64,000 bases of DNA from Azospirillum oleiclasticum (GCF_013423485.1 NZ_JABFFR010000028.1:62001-126000), one strand, 5' to 3'. Positions 45,907-54,833 are shown, numbered from the stretch's first letter. Notes: generated by a model from the letters alone, not told the origin. Made by a program: numbers and translations.

Positions 45907-45920
45907 CGCGTCTCTTCGTT

Positions 45921-45997
<77 letters not shown>

Positions 45998-46001
45998 CGA
46001 A

Positions 46002-46076
46002 GCGGGCGTAGCTCAGGGGTAGAGCACAACCTTGCCAAGGTTGGGGTCGAGGGTTCGAATCCCTTCGCCCGCTCCA
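46002..46076 (+). tRNA. tRNA-Gly (GCC)
   Basis: A complete 75-nt cloverleaf with CCA. The acceptor pairs GCGGGCG with CGCCCGC, the anticodon loop is TTGCCAA (anticodon GCC), and the T arm is GAGGGTTCGAATCCCTT. Processed from the tRNA-Asp transcript. Confidence 0.96.
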
Positions 46077-46301
46077 TCTTCCCAAGGGAGGATGGAGCGC
46101 CCTCCCGGCCGGGAATGGCCGATACGATCCATCAGAGATGATAGTGTTTGGACGGAGCGCCTTTCGCGCTCTGTTTAGCCGTGTCCGGGTTTGGACTTGC
46201 GGGTAATTCCGCGCAACGCTGTGCGATCAACACGAACGCGAAAACGCGCCACCGCTGTCGGGAGCGGAGCGCAACGGCGTCGGACTGATTTTGGTAAGGA
46301 A

Positions 46302-46376
46302 TGGTGCCGGTGGAGGGATTTGAACCCCCGGCCTTCGCTTTACGAAAGCGCTGCTCTACCACTGAGCTACACCGGC
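46302..46376 (-). tRNA. tRNA-Thr (CGT)
   Basis: A complete 75-nt cloverleaf on the minus strand with CCA. The acceptor pairs GCCGGTG with CACCGGC, the anticodon loop is TTCGTAA (anticodon CGT), and the T arm is GGGGGTTCAAATCCCTC. It is convergent with the tRNA-Asp/Gly pair; the 225 bp between them hold no gene I can support. Confidence 0.95.
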
Positions 46377-46461
46377 CCCCTTGCGGAGTGGTGGGCATGT
46401 ACCACGGTCGTTGCGGGCGGCGCAACCCCTTCCGACCACGCCACCCAAAAAAGCCTCCGCC

Positions 46462-47706
46462 TCAGGGGCGGGGCTGCTGCTCGCGCGCCTTCAGGAGCTG
46501 TCCGCGCTCGGTGACCAACACCGACAGCAGGGTGGCGATGCCGAAGCAGGAGAAGCCGATGGTGATCGGCCGCACCGTGCCGTCGAAGGACTGCCCGATG
46601 ATCCAGCCCAGCACAGCACCCGTCGCCGTGGTGTAGAAGCCGATGAAGGAGGAGCCGACGCCGGCGATGTGGCCCAGCGGCTCCATCGCCATCGCGTTGA
46701 AGTTCGGCACCATCAGCCCGAAGGCGAAGAAGGTGGCCGCCAGGAAGGCGCAGAAATAGGGCAGGGGCAGGTGCGGCGGGAAGCCGGCCACCGCCAGCGC
46801 CACGCAGGCCGCCACATAGCCCAGCATGGCCGTGTGCGACACCCGCCGCATGCCCAGCCGCCCGACCAGCCGGGCGTTGGTGATGGAGGCCACCGCCATG
46901 GCGGCGGCGATGGCGCCGAACACGATGGGGAACATGTCCCCCAGCCCGTAGACATCGACGAAGATCTGCTGGGCGCTGGTGACGTAGCTCATCAGCGCGC
47001 CGAACATGAAGCCCGAGGCCACGGTGTAGCCGAACGACCGCCGGCTGGTGAGGATGGTGGCGTAGGCGCCGCCCAGCGCCGCCGCCGACAGCGGCAGCCG
47101 GTCCCCGGCGGGCCGCGTCTCCTTCAGGCGCAGCGACGACCACACCAGCGCCACCGCGGCGGCCAGCAGCAGGAAGCCGAAGATCCAGGACCAGTGGCCG
47201 GTCCACAAAACGACCTCGCCGATGGACGGGGCCAGCACCGGCACGATGATGAAGATGGTCATCACGAAGGACATCACGCGGGCCATGTCGCGCCCGGCGA
47301 AGCGGTCGCGCACCACCGCCACCGCCACGATGCGCGGTGCCGCCGCACCGATCCCCTGCAGCGCGCGCCCGGCCAGGTGCAGCTCGAAGCTCGGCGCCAG
47401 CATGGCCGCGACGGTGCCGATGGCGAACACCACCAACCCCGCCGTCAGCACCGGCTTGCGCCCGAAACGGTCGGACAGCGGCCCGTGGAAGGGCTGGCTG
47501 GCGGCGAAGCCCAGCATGTAGCAGGTGACGACGAGCTGCCGGTGGTTCGGGTTGTCGACCGCGTAATCCGCGGCGATCTGCGGCAGGGCCACCAGCATGA
47601 TGTCGATGGACAGCGCCGTCAGTGCCATCAGGAGCGCCATCAGCGCGACGAACTCGCCGAACCGGATGTCGGCTGGCGGGTGTCGGTCTTGCGGAGAGTA
47701 GGGCAT
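46462..47706 (-). CDS. MFS drug-resistance transporter, Bcr/CflA type
   Basis: A 414-residue inner-membrane proton antiporter with twelve hydrophobic helices. The MFS motif A is present as GPLSDRFGRKPVLTAG between helices 2 and 3, and IDIMLVALPQIAADY in helix 1 and MARVMSFVMTIFIIVPVLAP in helix 5 are typical of the Bcr/CflA drug-efflux family. The start ATG 47706 gives a short polar tail before helix 1; no ribosome site is strong. Divergent from the glycosyltransferase gene across 282 bp. Substrate unknown. Confidence 0.9.
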   Translation of the reverse strand: MPYSPQDRHPPADIRFGEFVALMALLMALTALSIDIMLVALPQIAADYAVDNPNHRQLVVTCYMLGFAASQPFHGPLSDRFGRKPVLTAGLVVFAIGTVAAMLAPSFELHLAGRALQGIGAAAPRIVAVAVVRDRFAGRDMARVMSFVMTIFIIVPVLAPSIGEVVLWTGHWSWIFGFLLLAAAVALVWSSLRLKETRPAGDRLPLSAAALGGAYATILTSRRSFGYTVASGFMFGALMSYVTSAQQIFVDVYGLGDMFPIVFGAIAAAMAVASITNARLVGRLGMRRVSHTAMLGYVAACVALAVAGFPPHLPLPYFCAFLAATFFAFGLMVPNFNAMAMEPLGHIAGVGSSFIGFYTTATGAVLGWIIGQSFDGTVRPITIGFSCFGIATLLSVLVTERGQLLKAREQQPRP

Positions 47707-47988
47707 GGCGGCCACTTTGGCAGTGGTGCCGGGACCCGGCAACCCGCATGGGCCGGGGTTGCGGGCATTGCTGCCCTGCGGCACGGTTGGGGGCGCACGC
47801 CGTCCGTTACCCACGCACTGCCCGTCACCCGCGCACTCGGGCGCCGTCAAGCGGCCGTTGGGGCTGCCCTTCACCGAACGGCGTGATCCCGATGCGCGCA
47901 GCGGCCGTTCCGGTTGCGTCTGCATAATGCGCCACGCCGTCAGCGGCCCCGTTCTGACAAGCCAGTCCCAACAAGCCGGCGATCGACG

Positions 47989-49011
47989 ATGAGCGAAAGA
48001 ACGCCGCGGGTCAGTCTCGGATTGCCCGTGTACAACGGCGAGCGGTTTCTCGCCGCCTGCATCGAGTCCCTGCTGTCGCAGAGCTTCGGCGATTTCGAAC
48101 TGATCGTCTCGGACAATGCCTCGCAGGACGGCACGCCCGACATCGCGGCCTCCTACGCCGCGCGTGACGGCCGGGTCCGCCTTGTCCGGCAGGAGGTGAA
48201 CCGGGGGGCGGCCTGGAACTTCAACAACGCCTGCCGTCTCGCCACCGGCGATCACTTCAAATGGGTGGCGCACGACGACCTGTGCGCCCCGGCCTTCCTG
48301 GAACGCGCGGTCGCGGTGCTCGACCGCGACCCGTCGGTGGTGCTCTGCCACGCGGCCTGGGCGCGCATCGACGAGGCGGGCGCGATCCAGGAGTTCGAGG
48401 AGCCCGGTGCCGACTACGACCCGCCGGCCGCGCCCGACCGCTTCCGCAACCTCATCCGTATGGACCAGCGCCGCCACACCGGGGTGGAGATCTTCGGGCT
48501 GATGCGGCGCGACGCGCTGCGGCGCGTCAACCAGCCGCCGCTCGGCCCCTTCGCCCATGGCGACCGGCTGACGCTGGCCGCGCTGACCCTGTTCGGCCGC
48601 TTCCACAAGGTGCCGGAGGTGCTCCTGCTGAACCGCAGCCACAAGGGCCGCTCCATGCTGTTCGACCCGCGGCGCACCTGGCGGGGGCGCACCCGCATGG
48701 GCCGCCTGCTCGGCATCGGGCCGATCCCGCCCGACGAATGGTTCGACCCGGTGTGGAAGGACCGCATCGCCTTTCCGGAATGGCGGCTGCTGCGCGAGTA
48801 CTGGCGGGCCATCGACCCGGCGCCGTTGACCGCGGCGGAACGGCTGCAGTGCCGCCTGCATGTCGGGGCCTGGGCCATGGGCCGCGCGCCGAAGCTGGGC
48901 CGCGACCTGCTGATCGCCGGGGAGCAGGCGCTGGCCCGTGTGCGCGGCACCGCCGGCGCCCCCTGCCCGGCGCCGCTGCCGCCGGCGGGGCCGCCCATGG
49001 GGCCGTCGTGA
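47989..49011 (+). CDS. Family 2 glycosyltransferase
   Basis: A 340-residue GT-A enzyme. VSLGLPVYNGERFLAACIES is the nucleotide-binding start, DFELIVSDNASQDGTPDI the sugar-nucleotide strand and KWVAHDDLCAPAFLER carries the metal-binding DxD-like HDD. The C-terminal about 110 residues are Arg/Trp-rich and could contact the membrane. Its stop overlaps the GTG start of the flippase gene (GTGA), so the two work together, presumably adding a sugar to and exporting a lipid-linked glycan. Confidence 0.9.
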   Translation: MSERTPRVSLGLPVYNGERFLAACIESLLSQSFGDFELIVSDNASQDGTPDIAASYAARDGRVRLVRQEVNRGAAWNFNNACRLATGDHFKWVAHDDLCAPAFLERAVAVLDRDPSVVLCHAAWARIDEAGAIQEFEEPGADYDPPAAPDRFRNLIRMDQRRHTGVEIFGLMRRDALRRVNQPPLGPFAHGDRLTLAALTLFGRFHKVPEVLLLNRSHKGRSMLFDPRRTWRGRTRMGRLLGIGPIPPDEWFDPVWKDRIAFPEWRLLREYWRAIDPAPLTAAERLQCRLHVGAWAMGRAPKLGRDLLIAGEQALARVRGTAGAPCPAPLPPAGPPMGPS

Positions 49012-50333
49012 CCGGCGCCTCGTCCGGCACGCCGCCCGGCGTCGCCGCTGTGCGCGTGGCGCTCGCCTCGCCGCGGCTGGGGCGGTTGCTGCGGCTGGCG
49101 CGCGTCGGGGTGACGGCGATCGCCGACCAGGGGATCGCCGCGGTCTCCAGTCTGGTCATCGGCGTGCTGCTCGCCCGCTGGCTGGGCGCGGAGGATTACG
49201 GCGCCTACATGGTCGCCTTTTCCTGCTTCCTGCTGGCGCAGAACCTCTACGACGCGGCGATGGTCGAGCCGATGACGGTGTATGGGGCCGGTCGCCACGG
49301 CGGCCAGCTCCGCCGCTACATGCGCATCGCCGGCGGGCTGCACCTGTGGCTGGCGCTGGCGCTGGGGCTGCTGCTGGCGGGGGGTGGGGCGGTGATGCTG
49401 CACCGCGGCTCCGCCGGGGTGGGCTGGGCGCTGGTGGCGGCCGGGGCGGGGATGCCGCTGCTGCTGACGCGCTGGCTGCTGCGCCCCCCCTTCTACATCC
49501 TGCGCCAGCACCACCGCTGCGTGATGGCGGCGGCGCTGCAGACGGCGGTGACCGTGCTGGGGCTTGGCGTGCTGGCGTGGAGCGGCTGGCTGTCGCCGGC
49601 GGCGGCCTTCGCCGCCCAGGCGGTGGCGACGGCCGCCGCGGCGCTGTTCCTGATCCTGCACCTGCGCCGCATGCTGCCCGCCGACGAAGGCCCGCCGATG
49701 CGGCTGCGCGGCGTCGCCGCCGACCACTGGCGGTACGGGCGCTGGTCGATCCCCGGCCGGCTGTTCGAATGGGCGGGCACCAATGCCCTCTACCTCGCGG
49801 TGCCGGCGCTGGCGACCCTGTCCTCGGGCGGCACCTTCCGCGCCGTGGCGCTGGTGATCATGCCGGCGCTGCTGGTGCTGGGCTCCATGGGGCCGCTGGT
49901 GCTGCCGGCCTTCGCGCGGGTGTTCGAGGCGGGCGGGCAGCAGGCGCTCGACCGCATGGTGGTGCGGATGGTGGCGCTGGTGGCCGGGGCCACCCTCCTG
50001 TTCGGCGTTTTCGTGGTGGCGTTCGGGGAGCGGGTGGTCAGCCTGCTCTACGGCGGCCGGTTCGACGGCATGGTGGACACCGCCATCCTCACCGCCGCCG
50101 CGGCGCAGGTGCCCTTCACGGCGGTGTCCTTCGTGCTGGGATCGGCGCTGCGGGCGGGCGGGCGCGTGCGCTCCACCTTCTTCGCCCAGCTCCCGCCGAC
50201 CCTGTCGACGCTGACGGTCGGGCTGTTCCTGGTGGACCACCACGGGGTGCTGGGGGCGTTCCTGGCGAACGACCTCGCGGGGGTCATCACCATGGCGGTG
50301 CTGGCGTGGTTCTACCGGCGCGGCGCGCGGTAG
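49008..50333 (+). CDS. Wzx-like polysaccharide/lipid-linked oligosaccharide flippase
   Basis: A 441-residue membrane protein of the MATE/Wzx superfamily: about twelve helices, starting GVTAIADQGIAAVSSLVIGV, then LLARWLGAEDYGAYMVAFSC (the LGxxxYGxY signature of O-antigen flippases). The GTG at 49008 overlaps the glycosyltransferase stop; much longer frames reaching back into that gene are not credible. It would move an undecaprenyl-linked glycan across the inner membrane. No polymerase or further glycosyltransferase is adjacent. Confidence 0.87.
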   Translation: MTGASSGTPPGVAAVRVALASPRLGRLLRLARVGVTAIADQGIAAVSSLVIGVLLARWLGAEDYGAYMVAFSCFLLAQNLYDAAMVEPMTVYGAGRHGGQLRRYMRIAGGLHLWLALALGLLLAGGGAVMLHRGSAGVGWALVAAGAGMPLLLTRWLLRPPFYILRQHHRCVMAAALQTAVTVLGLGVLAWSGWLSPAAAFAAQAVATAAAALFLILHLRRMLPADEGPPMRLRGVAADHWRYGRWSIPGRLFEWAGTNALYLAVPALATLSSGGTFRAVALVIMPALLVLGSMGPLVLPAFARVFEAGGQQALDRMVVRMVALVAGATLLFGVFVVAFGERVVSLLYGGRFDGMVDTAILTAAAAQVPFTAVSFVLGSALRAGGRVRSTFFAQLPPTLSTLTVGLFLVDHHGVLGAFLANDLAGVITMAVLAWFYRRGAR

Positions 50334-50366
50334 GGCAGGGGGCGGGATGGCCGGGCGGACGCGCGG

Positions 50367-51374
50367 CTACATCGGAGCCGCCACCCGCGGGCGCTCCTCC
50401 CGCGTCACGGTTTCCCCGCTCTGCCGGAACACCGTCTCCACCGCCTCCGCCACCGCGTCGGGATCGGCGTGGTGGAGCATGTGGCCGACGCCGGGGATCA
50501 GGCGCAGCGTGGCGTGGGGAATGTCCCGGTGCAGGCGCTCCGACTGGCCCGCGGGGAAGACCACCACGTCCTCCGTCCCCGCCAGGATGGCGACGGCCAT
50601 GTGGAGTTCCCCGTAGTGGTTCCGCATCGCCGCGGCGGCCGGCACCATCATGGTGCCGTCCTCGGCCATCGCGCGGATCTGGCCGGGGCGCAGGGCCAGA
50701 TCGGTGTCGTGGCCGTCGCGGTAGGCCCGCGGCACCGGGCATGGGTTGAACATGCCCTTCAGCAGCGCCGGCATCGACACGGCCCCGAACAACGGCGAGA
50801 CGGTGTAGCGCAGCAGGTCGCCGACGACCGGCACCGCCGGCGGCAGGGTCAGCGCCACGTCCGGCCTTGCGGTCGGGTAGAAGTAGCCGCCGGCCAGCAC
50901 CAGCCCGCGCACCGCGTCGGGATGGCGCAACGCCAGCGCCGTCGCCACCATGGCGCCCAGCGAGTGGCCGACGATCACGGGCCGCACCACGCCCAGCCGC
51001 TCCATGGCGTGGAGCAGCAGGTCGGCCTGGGCGTCGGGGGTCCACAGCCGGTCGCGGGGTCGGTCGCTGTACCCCATCCCCGGGCGGTCGATGGCGATCA
51101 CACGGTGGGTGCGCGCCAGCCGGTCCATGACGCCGCTGACGGCGAAATCCTCCGCCGTCACCACGTTGCCGTGGATCAGCAGCACCGGCGGACCGGCGCC
51201 CCGCTCCAGAACGTGCAGACGCACCCCGTCGACCTCGACGAAGCGTCCGCGCGACGGGTTGTCCCGCTCGGCGCGGCGCGCGCGGCGGACGTTGTGGACT
51301 GCGGCGGCGGCGGCGAGTGCCACGGCAGCGGCGCCGAGGATGACCCCGGCGCGGTGCTGACGGATGTCGATCAC
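50367..51374 (-). CDS. Alpha/beta-fold hydrolase, membrane-anchored
   Basis: A 335-residue hydrolase. An N-terminal hydrophobic segment (AGVILGAAAVALAAAAA) is followed by the alpha/beta core: VLLIHGNVVTAEDF (oxyanion hole), nucleophile Ser in VIVGHSLGAMVATALAL, acid Asp in AGTEDVVVFPAGQ, and His in IPGVGHMLHHADPD. The substrate is unknown; epoxide hydrolase, esterase and haloalkane dehalogenase all fit. The GTG start at 51374 is chosen because GGAGACC precedes it; the TTG at 51425 is less likely. It follows infC by 89 bp on the same strand. Confidence 0.88.
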   Translation of the reverse strand: MIDIRQHRAGVILGAAAVALAAAAAVHNVRRARRAERDNPSRGRFVEVDGVRLHVLERGAGPPVLLIHGNVVTAEDFAVSGVMDRLARTHRVIAIDRPGMGYSDRPRDRLWTPDAQADLLLHAMERLGVVRPVIVGHSLGAMVATALALRHPDAVRGLVLAGGYFYPTARPDVALTLPPAVPVVGDLLRYTVSPLFGAVSMPALLKGMFNPCPVPRAYRDGHDTDLALRPGQIRAMAEDGTMMVPAAAAMRNHYGELHMAVAILAGTEDVVVFPAGQSERLHRDIPHATLRLIPGVGHMLHHADPDAVAEAVETVFRQSGETVTREERPRVAAPM

Positions 51375-51463
51375 GGTGGTCTCCGGCTGTCGATTGTGCA
51401 ATGCACAAGGGTCCAGCCATGACAACCGTAACGACCGGCGAACAGTTCCGTACCCGCCGAAGC

Positions 51464-52000
51464 TCAGCGCGGCGCCAGCACCATCACCATCATGCGTCCC
51501 TCGACGCGCGGCATCTGCTCGACCTTGGCGACGCTGTCGAGCTCGTCGCGTGCCTTCACCAGCACCCGCATGCCGATGTCCTGGTGCGCCATCTCACGTC
51601 CGCGGAAGCGCATGGTCAGCTTGACCTTGTCGCCCTCCTCCAGGAAACGCTGGGCGGCGCGCATCTTGATGGCGTAGTCGTTGTCGTCGATGTTGGGGCG
51701 GAGCTTCAGCTCCTTCAACTCGACGACCTTCTGGTTCTTGCGGGCCTGGTTCGCCTTCTTCTGCTCCTCGAAGCGGTGCTTGCCGTAATCGAGGATCTTG
51801 CAGACGGGCGGCTCGGCGTTGGGCACGATCTCGACAAGATCGAGGTCAGCGTCCGCCGCGGCGTCGAACGCCTCGCGCAGGGAGACGACGCCCACCATGG
51901 CTCCGGTGGCGTCGATCAGGCGCACGTTGCGCGCCGTGATCTCCCGGTTAAGCCGCGGGCCGTCGCGGGTCGGGAGGGACTGGTCGATGATCCTGGCTAT
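51464..52000 (-). CDS. infC: Translation initiation factor IF-3, apparent AUA start
   Basis: Binds the 30S subunit, prevents subunit joining and proofreads initiator codons. From the ATA at 52000 the protein has 178 residues (E. coli 180) and begins IARIIDQSLPTRDGPRLNRE, the conserved IF-3 N-terminus. The linker IDDNDYAIKMRAAQRFLEEG and RFRGREMAHQDIGM are typical. No ATG, GTG or TTG gives a full-length start: the first in-frame GTG (51925) would remove the whole N-terminal segment. A ribosome site CAGGAGCG lies 5-12 bases before ATA. E. coli infC uses a rare AUU start for autoregulation, so AUA probably plays the same role. rpmI and rplT are not downstream. Confidence 0.93.
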   Translation of the reverse strand: MARIIDQSLPTRDGPRLNREITARNVRLIDATGAMVGVVSLREAFDAAADADLDLVEIVPNAEPPVCKILDYGKHRFEEQKKANQARKNQKVVELKELKLRPNIDDNDYAIKMRAAQRFLEEGDKVKLTMRFRGREMAHQDIGMRVLVKARDELDSVAKVEQMPRVEGRMMVMVLAPR

Positions 52001-52032
52001 GGGACGCTCCTGTGGTTGTTGGTTCGCCGGGC

Positions 52033-52260
52033 CTATTGGCCGGGCGAGCGGGTGATGGTCTTGATGGGACCGCGCGGGTTGCCGGACATCTCGGCGATCT
52101 TGCGGTCCTGTCCCTCGATGAAGGCGCGGGCCGGATCGTCGCCGTCCAGCCCGCCGAGATCGGCGCTCGGCACCTTGCGGTTGGAGGTCCGGGCGCCGTC
52201 CTGGTAGACGACGTCGAACATCACGAAGCCCTTGTCAACAGCCGGTTTCTTGCGTGCCAT
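52033..52260 (-). CDS. 75-aa hypothetical protein upstream of infC
   Basis: Starts MARKKPAVDKGFVMFDVVYQ and continues with DGARTSNRKVPSADLGGLDGDDPARAF, ending ITRSPGQ. It contains no known domain that I recognise, but the DVVYQDGxxxSNRKVP strand looks like a conserved small fold. The stop is 32 bp before the infC start, and its own start is 22 bp after the stop of a 52-codon gene, so the three are likely one operon. Confidence 0.66.
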   Translation of the reverse strand: MARKKPAVDKGFVMFDVVYQDGARTSNRKVPSADLGGLDGDDPARAFIEGQDRKIAEMSGNPRGPIKTITRSPGQ

Positions 52261-52282
52261 GGGTGAGCTGGCTCCCGGTGGA

Positions 52283-52441
52283 TCAAATGGTCTCGGTTTC
52301 GGTCGGGGCGGAATCGCCCTCGCCCTCGGAGTCCGGCTCCTTAGCGTTGCTCTCGCGACGCTGCTTCTTCTCCAGCTTCTTCTGCTCCTTGGCGCGGTTG
52401 CGCTCGGCGCGTTGCTGGTTGTAATTGGGCTTGAACGGCAA
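52283..52441 (-). CDS. 52-aa charged small protein with TTG start
   Basis: Reads MPFKPNYNQQRAERNRAKEQ, then KKLEKKQRRESNAKE and an acidic tail (SEGEGDSAPTETETI). It begins with TTG at 52441, preceded by GGGAGGAG four bases upstream. Short proteins starting MPFKPNY followed by a Lys/Arg/Glu helix are, to my recollection, common uncharacterised proteins in alphaproteobacteria. It lies between the cold-shock terminator and the 75-codon gene in front of infC, so the small-protein/infC operon starts here. Confidence 0.68.
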   Translation of the reverse strand: MPFKPNYNQQRAERNRAKEQKKLEKKQRRESNAKEPDSEGEGDSAPTETETI

Positions 52442-52476
52442 CGGCTCCTCCCATCGGCCCGGTCATGACGCAAAAC

Positions 52477-52508
52477 GGCACGGCCACCGGCAATCCGGTG
52501 GCCGTGCC
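52477..52508 (-). terminator. Rho-independent terminator of the cold-shock gene
   Basis: A perfect 14-base-pair stem (GGCACGGCCACCGG with CCGGTGGCCGTGCC, loop CAAT) 20 bases after the cold-shock stop. On the minus strand it is followed by GTTTTGCG. It separates the cold-shock gene from the downstream small-protein/infC unit. Confidence 0.85.
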
Positions 52509-52528
52509 ACGAACCCGATATGGCCCGG

Positions 52529-52738
52529 TCAGACCGCCTTCAGGTTCTCCGCCGAGGTCTTGCCGCGCTTCGGGTCGCGCTGTTCCTCGAAAGAGACCTT
52601 CTGGCCTTCGACGAGGCCGCGCAGCCCGGCCCGCTCGACCGCGGTGATGTGGACGAACACGTCCGCCCCGCCGTTCTCCGGCTGGATGAAGCCGTAACCC
52701 TTCGTGCTGTTGAACCACTTCACGGTGCCGACGGGCAT
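52529..52738 (-). CDS. Cold-shock domain protein (CspA family)
   Basis: A 69-residue OB-fold RNA chaperone. The RNP1-like motif is KGYGFIQPE, RNP2 is VFVHITAV, and it starts MPVGTVKWFNSTKGYGFIQP. GGAGGAATGCG precedes ATG 52738. The upstream non-coding region on the same strand is about 190 bases with no gene, leaving room for the long, temperature-sensitive 5' leader that cspA messengers often carry; I cannot show such a structure. The terminator at 52477-52508 ends it as a single-gene unit. Confidence 0.96.
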   Translation of the reverse strand: MPVGTVKWFNSTKGYGFIQPENGGADVFVHITAVERAGLRGLVEGQKVSFEEQRDPKRGKTSAENLKAV

Positions 52739-52932
52739 CGCATTCCTCCGTAACGCATGGAGTGGCGCCACACCACCGGCGCAGCGCATCAGACTGTGTC
52801 CAGGAAAGCCGAGGTCAGGACACCCGAGGGCGCAGCAAGCCGACAGACCGAATCAGAATGACACCGGAGTACATGGTAAGTGGACGCCCCGGTGCAACCA
52901 TTAAATCCGGGACGCCCACGATTCAGGCGTTC

Positions 52933-54195
52933 CTACAGCGGCACGCCACGGATCATCCGCGGCAGGTCGCCGACCACCCCCATGGCGTGGCGCATGAAGA
53001 ACCGCTTCAGCGGCGGCAGCCGGTTGACGACCGCCATGCCGACATCGCGGGCCAGCCGCACCGGCGGGATGTTGTTGGAGAACAGATGCACCAGCCCGTC
53101 GCAGACGGCCGCCAGCAGCACCGTGTCGAAGCGCCGCCAGCGCTGGTAGCGGGCCAGCACCTGCGGCGCGCCGACGTCGAGGCCCAGGCGGTGGGCGTCC
53201 ACGATCACCTCGGCCAGCGCCGCCACGTCGCGCAGGCCGAGGTTGAGACCCTGCCCGGCGATGGGATGGATGGCGTGCGCCGCCTCCCCCACCAGGGCGA
53301 GACGCTCGGCGATGAAGCTCTCCGCCAGCAGCACCGACAGCGGCCAGCCCTCCCGCCGGGTCAGCAGCCCGATGTCACCCAGATAGCCGCCGGAACGGCG
53401 CTGCAGCTCGTCGATGAACTGGTCGTCGGGCAGCTTCAGGAACATCGGCGCCAGCGACGAGCGCTCACTCCACACGATGGAGGAGCGGTTCTCCGTCATC
53501 GGCAGCACGGCGAAGGGGCCGTTGGGCAGGAAATGCTCGACCGCCACGCCGTTGTGCGGCTTCTCGTGCCGGATGGTGCAGATGATGGCGGTCTGGTTGT
53601 AGGCCCAGCGCCGGGTGCGGATGCCCGCCTGCTCGCGGGCCAGCGACCCGCGCCCGTCCGCGCCGATCAGCAGCCGGCCCCGCACCGTGCGCCCATCGGC
53701 CAGCGACACCCGCACGCCCTTGCGGGTGCGCTCCACCGACACCGCCTGGGCCGGGGCAAGATGCCGCAGGCCCGGCAGCTCCGCCGCGCGGGCGAACAGC
53801 GCCCGGCGCATGTCCTTGTTGTCGATGATCCAGCCGAAGGGGCGGTTGCCGCCCTCGTACTCCAGCTCCCGGTGGTCGTAATGGAGGAACAGCGGGGAGA
53901 ACTGGTCGGCCACCCGGATGTCGAGGATCGGGCCGGCGTCCGGCTCCAGGAAGGCCCACACCCCCGCCCCCTCCAGCACCTTCATGGAGCCGTAGGCGAT
54001 GGCCGTCGTGCGGATGTCGAAATCATCGCGGCGGTGCGTGTCGGGGCTGTCGCGGTCGATGCACACGACCGGCACGCCGGCCGTGGCCAGCGCCGCCGCC
54101 ATCGTCAGCCCGGCCAGCCCGCCGCCGAGGACGACGACCTCGGTGACGATGTCATCCAGAGATGCGGTGCCGGATTCGATGCCCGATTCGACCAT
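52933..54195 (-). CDS. UbiH/UbiF/COQ6-family FAD-dependent hydroxylase
   Basis: A 420-residue flavin monooxygenase, most likely of ubiquinone biosynthesis. FAD-binding GxGxxG is VLGGGLAGLTMAAALATAG (about residues 22-40). The GD motif is LIGADGRGSLAREQAG, and the second FAD/pyrophosphate motif is LVGEAAHAIHPIAGQGLNLG. Which ring position it hydroxylates cannot be seen; alphaproteobacteria use UbiL, UbiM and UbiH variants. It lies on the minus strand, divergent from glnZ across 272 bp. Confidence 0.92.
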   Translation of the reverse strand: MVESGIESGTASLDDIVTEVVVLGGGLAGLTMAAALATAGVPVVCIDRDSPDTHRRDDFDIRTTAIAYGSMKVLEGAGVWAFLEPDAGPILDIRVADQFSPLFLHYDHRELEYEGGNRPFGWIIDNKDMRRALFARAAELPGLRHLAPAQAVSVERTRKGVRVSLADGRTVRGRLLIGADGRGSLAREQAGIRTRRWAYNQTAIICTIRHEKPHNGVAVEHFLPNGPFAVLPMTENRSSIVWSERSSLAPMFLKLPDDQFIDELQRRSGGYLGDIGLLTRREGWPLSVLLAESFIAERLALVGEAAHAIHPIAGQGLNLGLRDVAALAEVIVDAHRLGLDVGAPQVLARYQRWRRFDTVLLAAVCDGLVHLFSNNIPPVRLARDVGMAVVNRLPPLKRFFMRHAMGVVGDLPRMIRGVPL

Positions 54196-54467
54196 GGTGC
54201 CCAGACCTCGTGTTCCACGTGAAACCGGTGGGAGAATTGGCCGCCACATGCGGCTTGTCCAGGGGGATGCGGTGCTTCGACACGCCCGTGCCCATTTTTT
54301 GGGCGCGGTCTGCACAAGCCGCGGCCTTTCCCGAACCGACATCCGCGTTGCGCCAAGGGGACGCGGCGGCATGATTCTTGAACCCATTGATTTTCGCGCA
54401 CGGGGCGAACACTCTCGACACCACACCCCGCAGCGCGGGTCGCAATGGAACGTACAAGGGGAGCCAC

Positions 54468-54806
54468 ATGAAGCTCGTCATGGCCATCATCAAGCCCTTC
54501 AAGCTCGACGAGGTGCGCGAGTCGCTGACGTCGCTGGGCATCCAGGGCCTCACCGTCAGCGAGGTCAAGGGCTTCGGTCGCCAGAAGGGCCAGACCGAGA
54601 TCTACCGGGGCGCCGAATACTCGGTGAGCTTCCTGCCCAAGGTGAAGGTGGAGGTCGCGGTCGCCGACGACCAGGCCGAGCAGGTGGTCGAAGCCATCCA
54701 GAAGGCCGCCAACACCGGCCGAATCGGTGACGGCAAGATCTTCGTCCTGGAAATCGCCCACGCCGTGCGCATCCGCACCGGCGAGACGAATTCCGAAGCG
54801 CTCTGA
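54468..54806 (+). CDS. glnZ: PII nitrogen-signal protein, GlnZ type
   Basis: A 112-residue trimeric regulator that binds ATP/ADP and 2-oxoglutarate and is uridylylated at Tyr51 (in GRQKGQTEIYRGAEYS, the T-loop). The B-loop TGRIGDGKIFV and C-loop RIRTGE are intact. The start MKLVMAIIKPFKLDEVRESL is the Azospirillum GlnZ sequence type, whereas GlnB starts MKKIEAIIKPFKLDEVKE. Known GlnZ proteins control nitrogenase inactivation (DraG) and ammonium transport. AAGGGGAG precedes ATG 54468. There is no amtB or glnA next to it; the neighbours, a ubiH-like gene and an aminotransferase, fit my memory of the Azospirillum brasilense locus. Confidence 0.92.
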   Translation: MKLVMAIIKPFKLDEVRESLTSLGIQGLTVSEVKGFGRQKGQTEIYRGAEYSVSFLPKVKVEVAVADDQAEQVVEAIQKAANTGRIGDGKIFVLEIAHAVRIRTGETNSEAL

Positions 54807-54833
54807 TCGATCCGTTCCGCACGGCCCGCCGAT

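Noticed and set aside
46155..46171. Hairpin GAGCGC/GCGCTC after the tRNA-Gly gene as a terminator
   Set aside because: Six base pairs followed by TGTTTAG, 79 bases downstream of the tRNA. Too weak to call as a feature, though possible.
51375..51425. TTG start at 51425 for the alpha/beta hydrolase
   Set aside because: The GTG at 51374 has a good ribosome site; the extra residues have no conserved character.
54290..54320. Possible sigma-54 promoter in front of glnZ
   Set aside because: The sequence near 54298-54313 (TTGGGCGCGGTCTGCA) lacks the required GG-GC spacing of ten bases. Nothing else in 54196-54467 fits, although nitrogen control of glnZ would make one expected.
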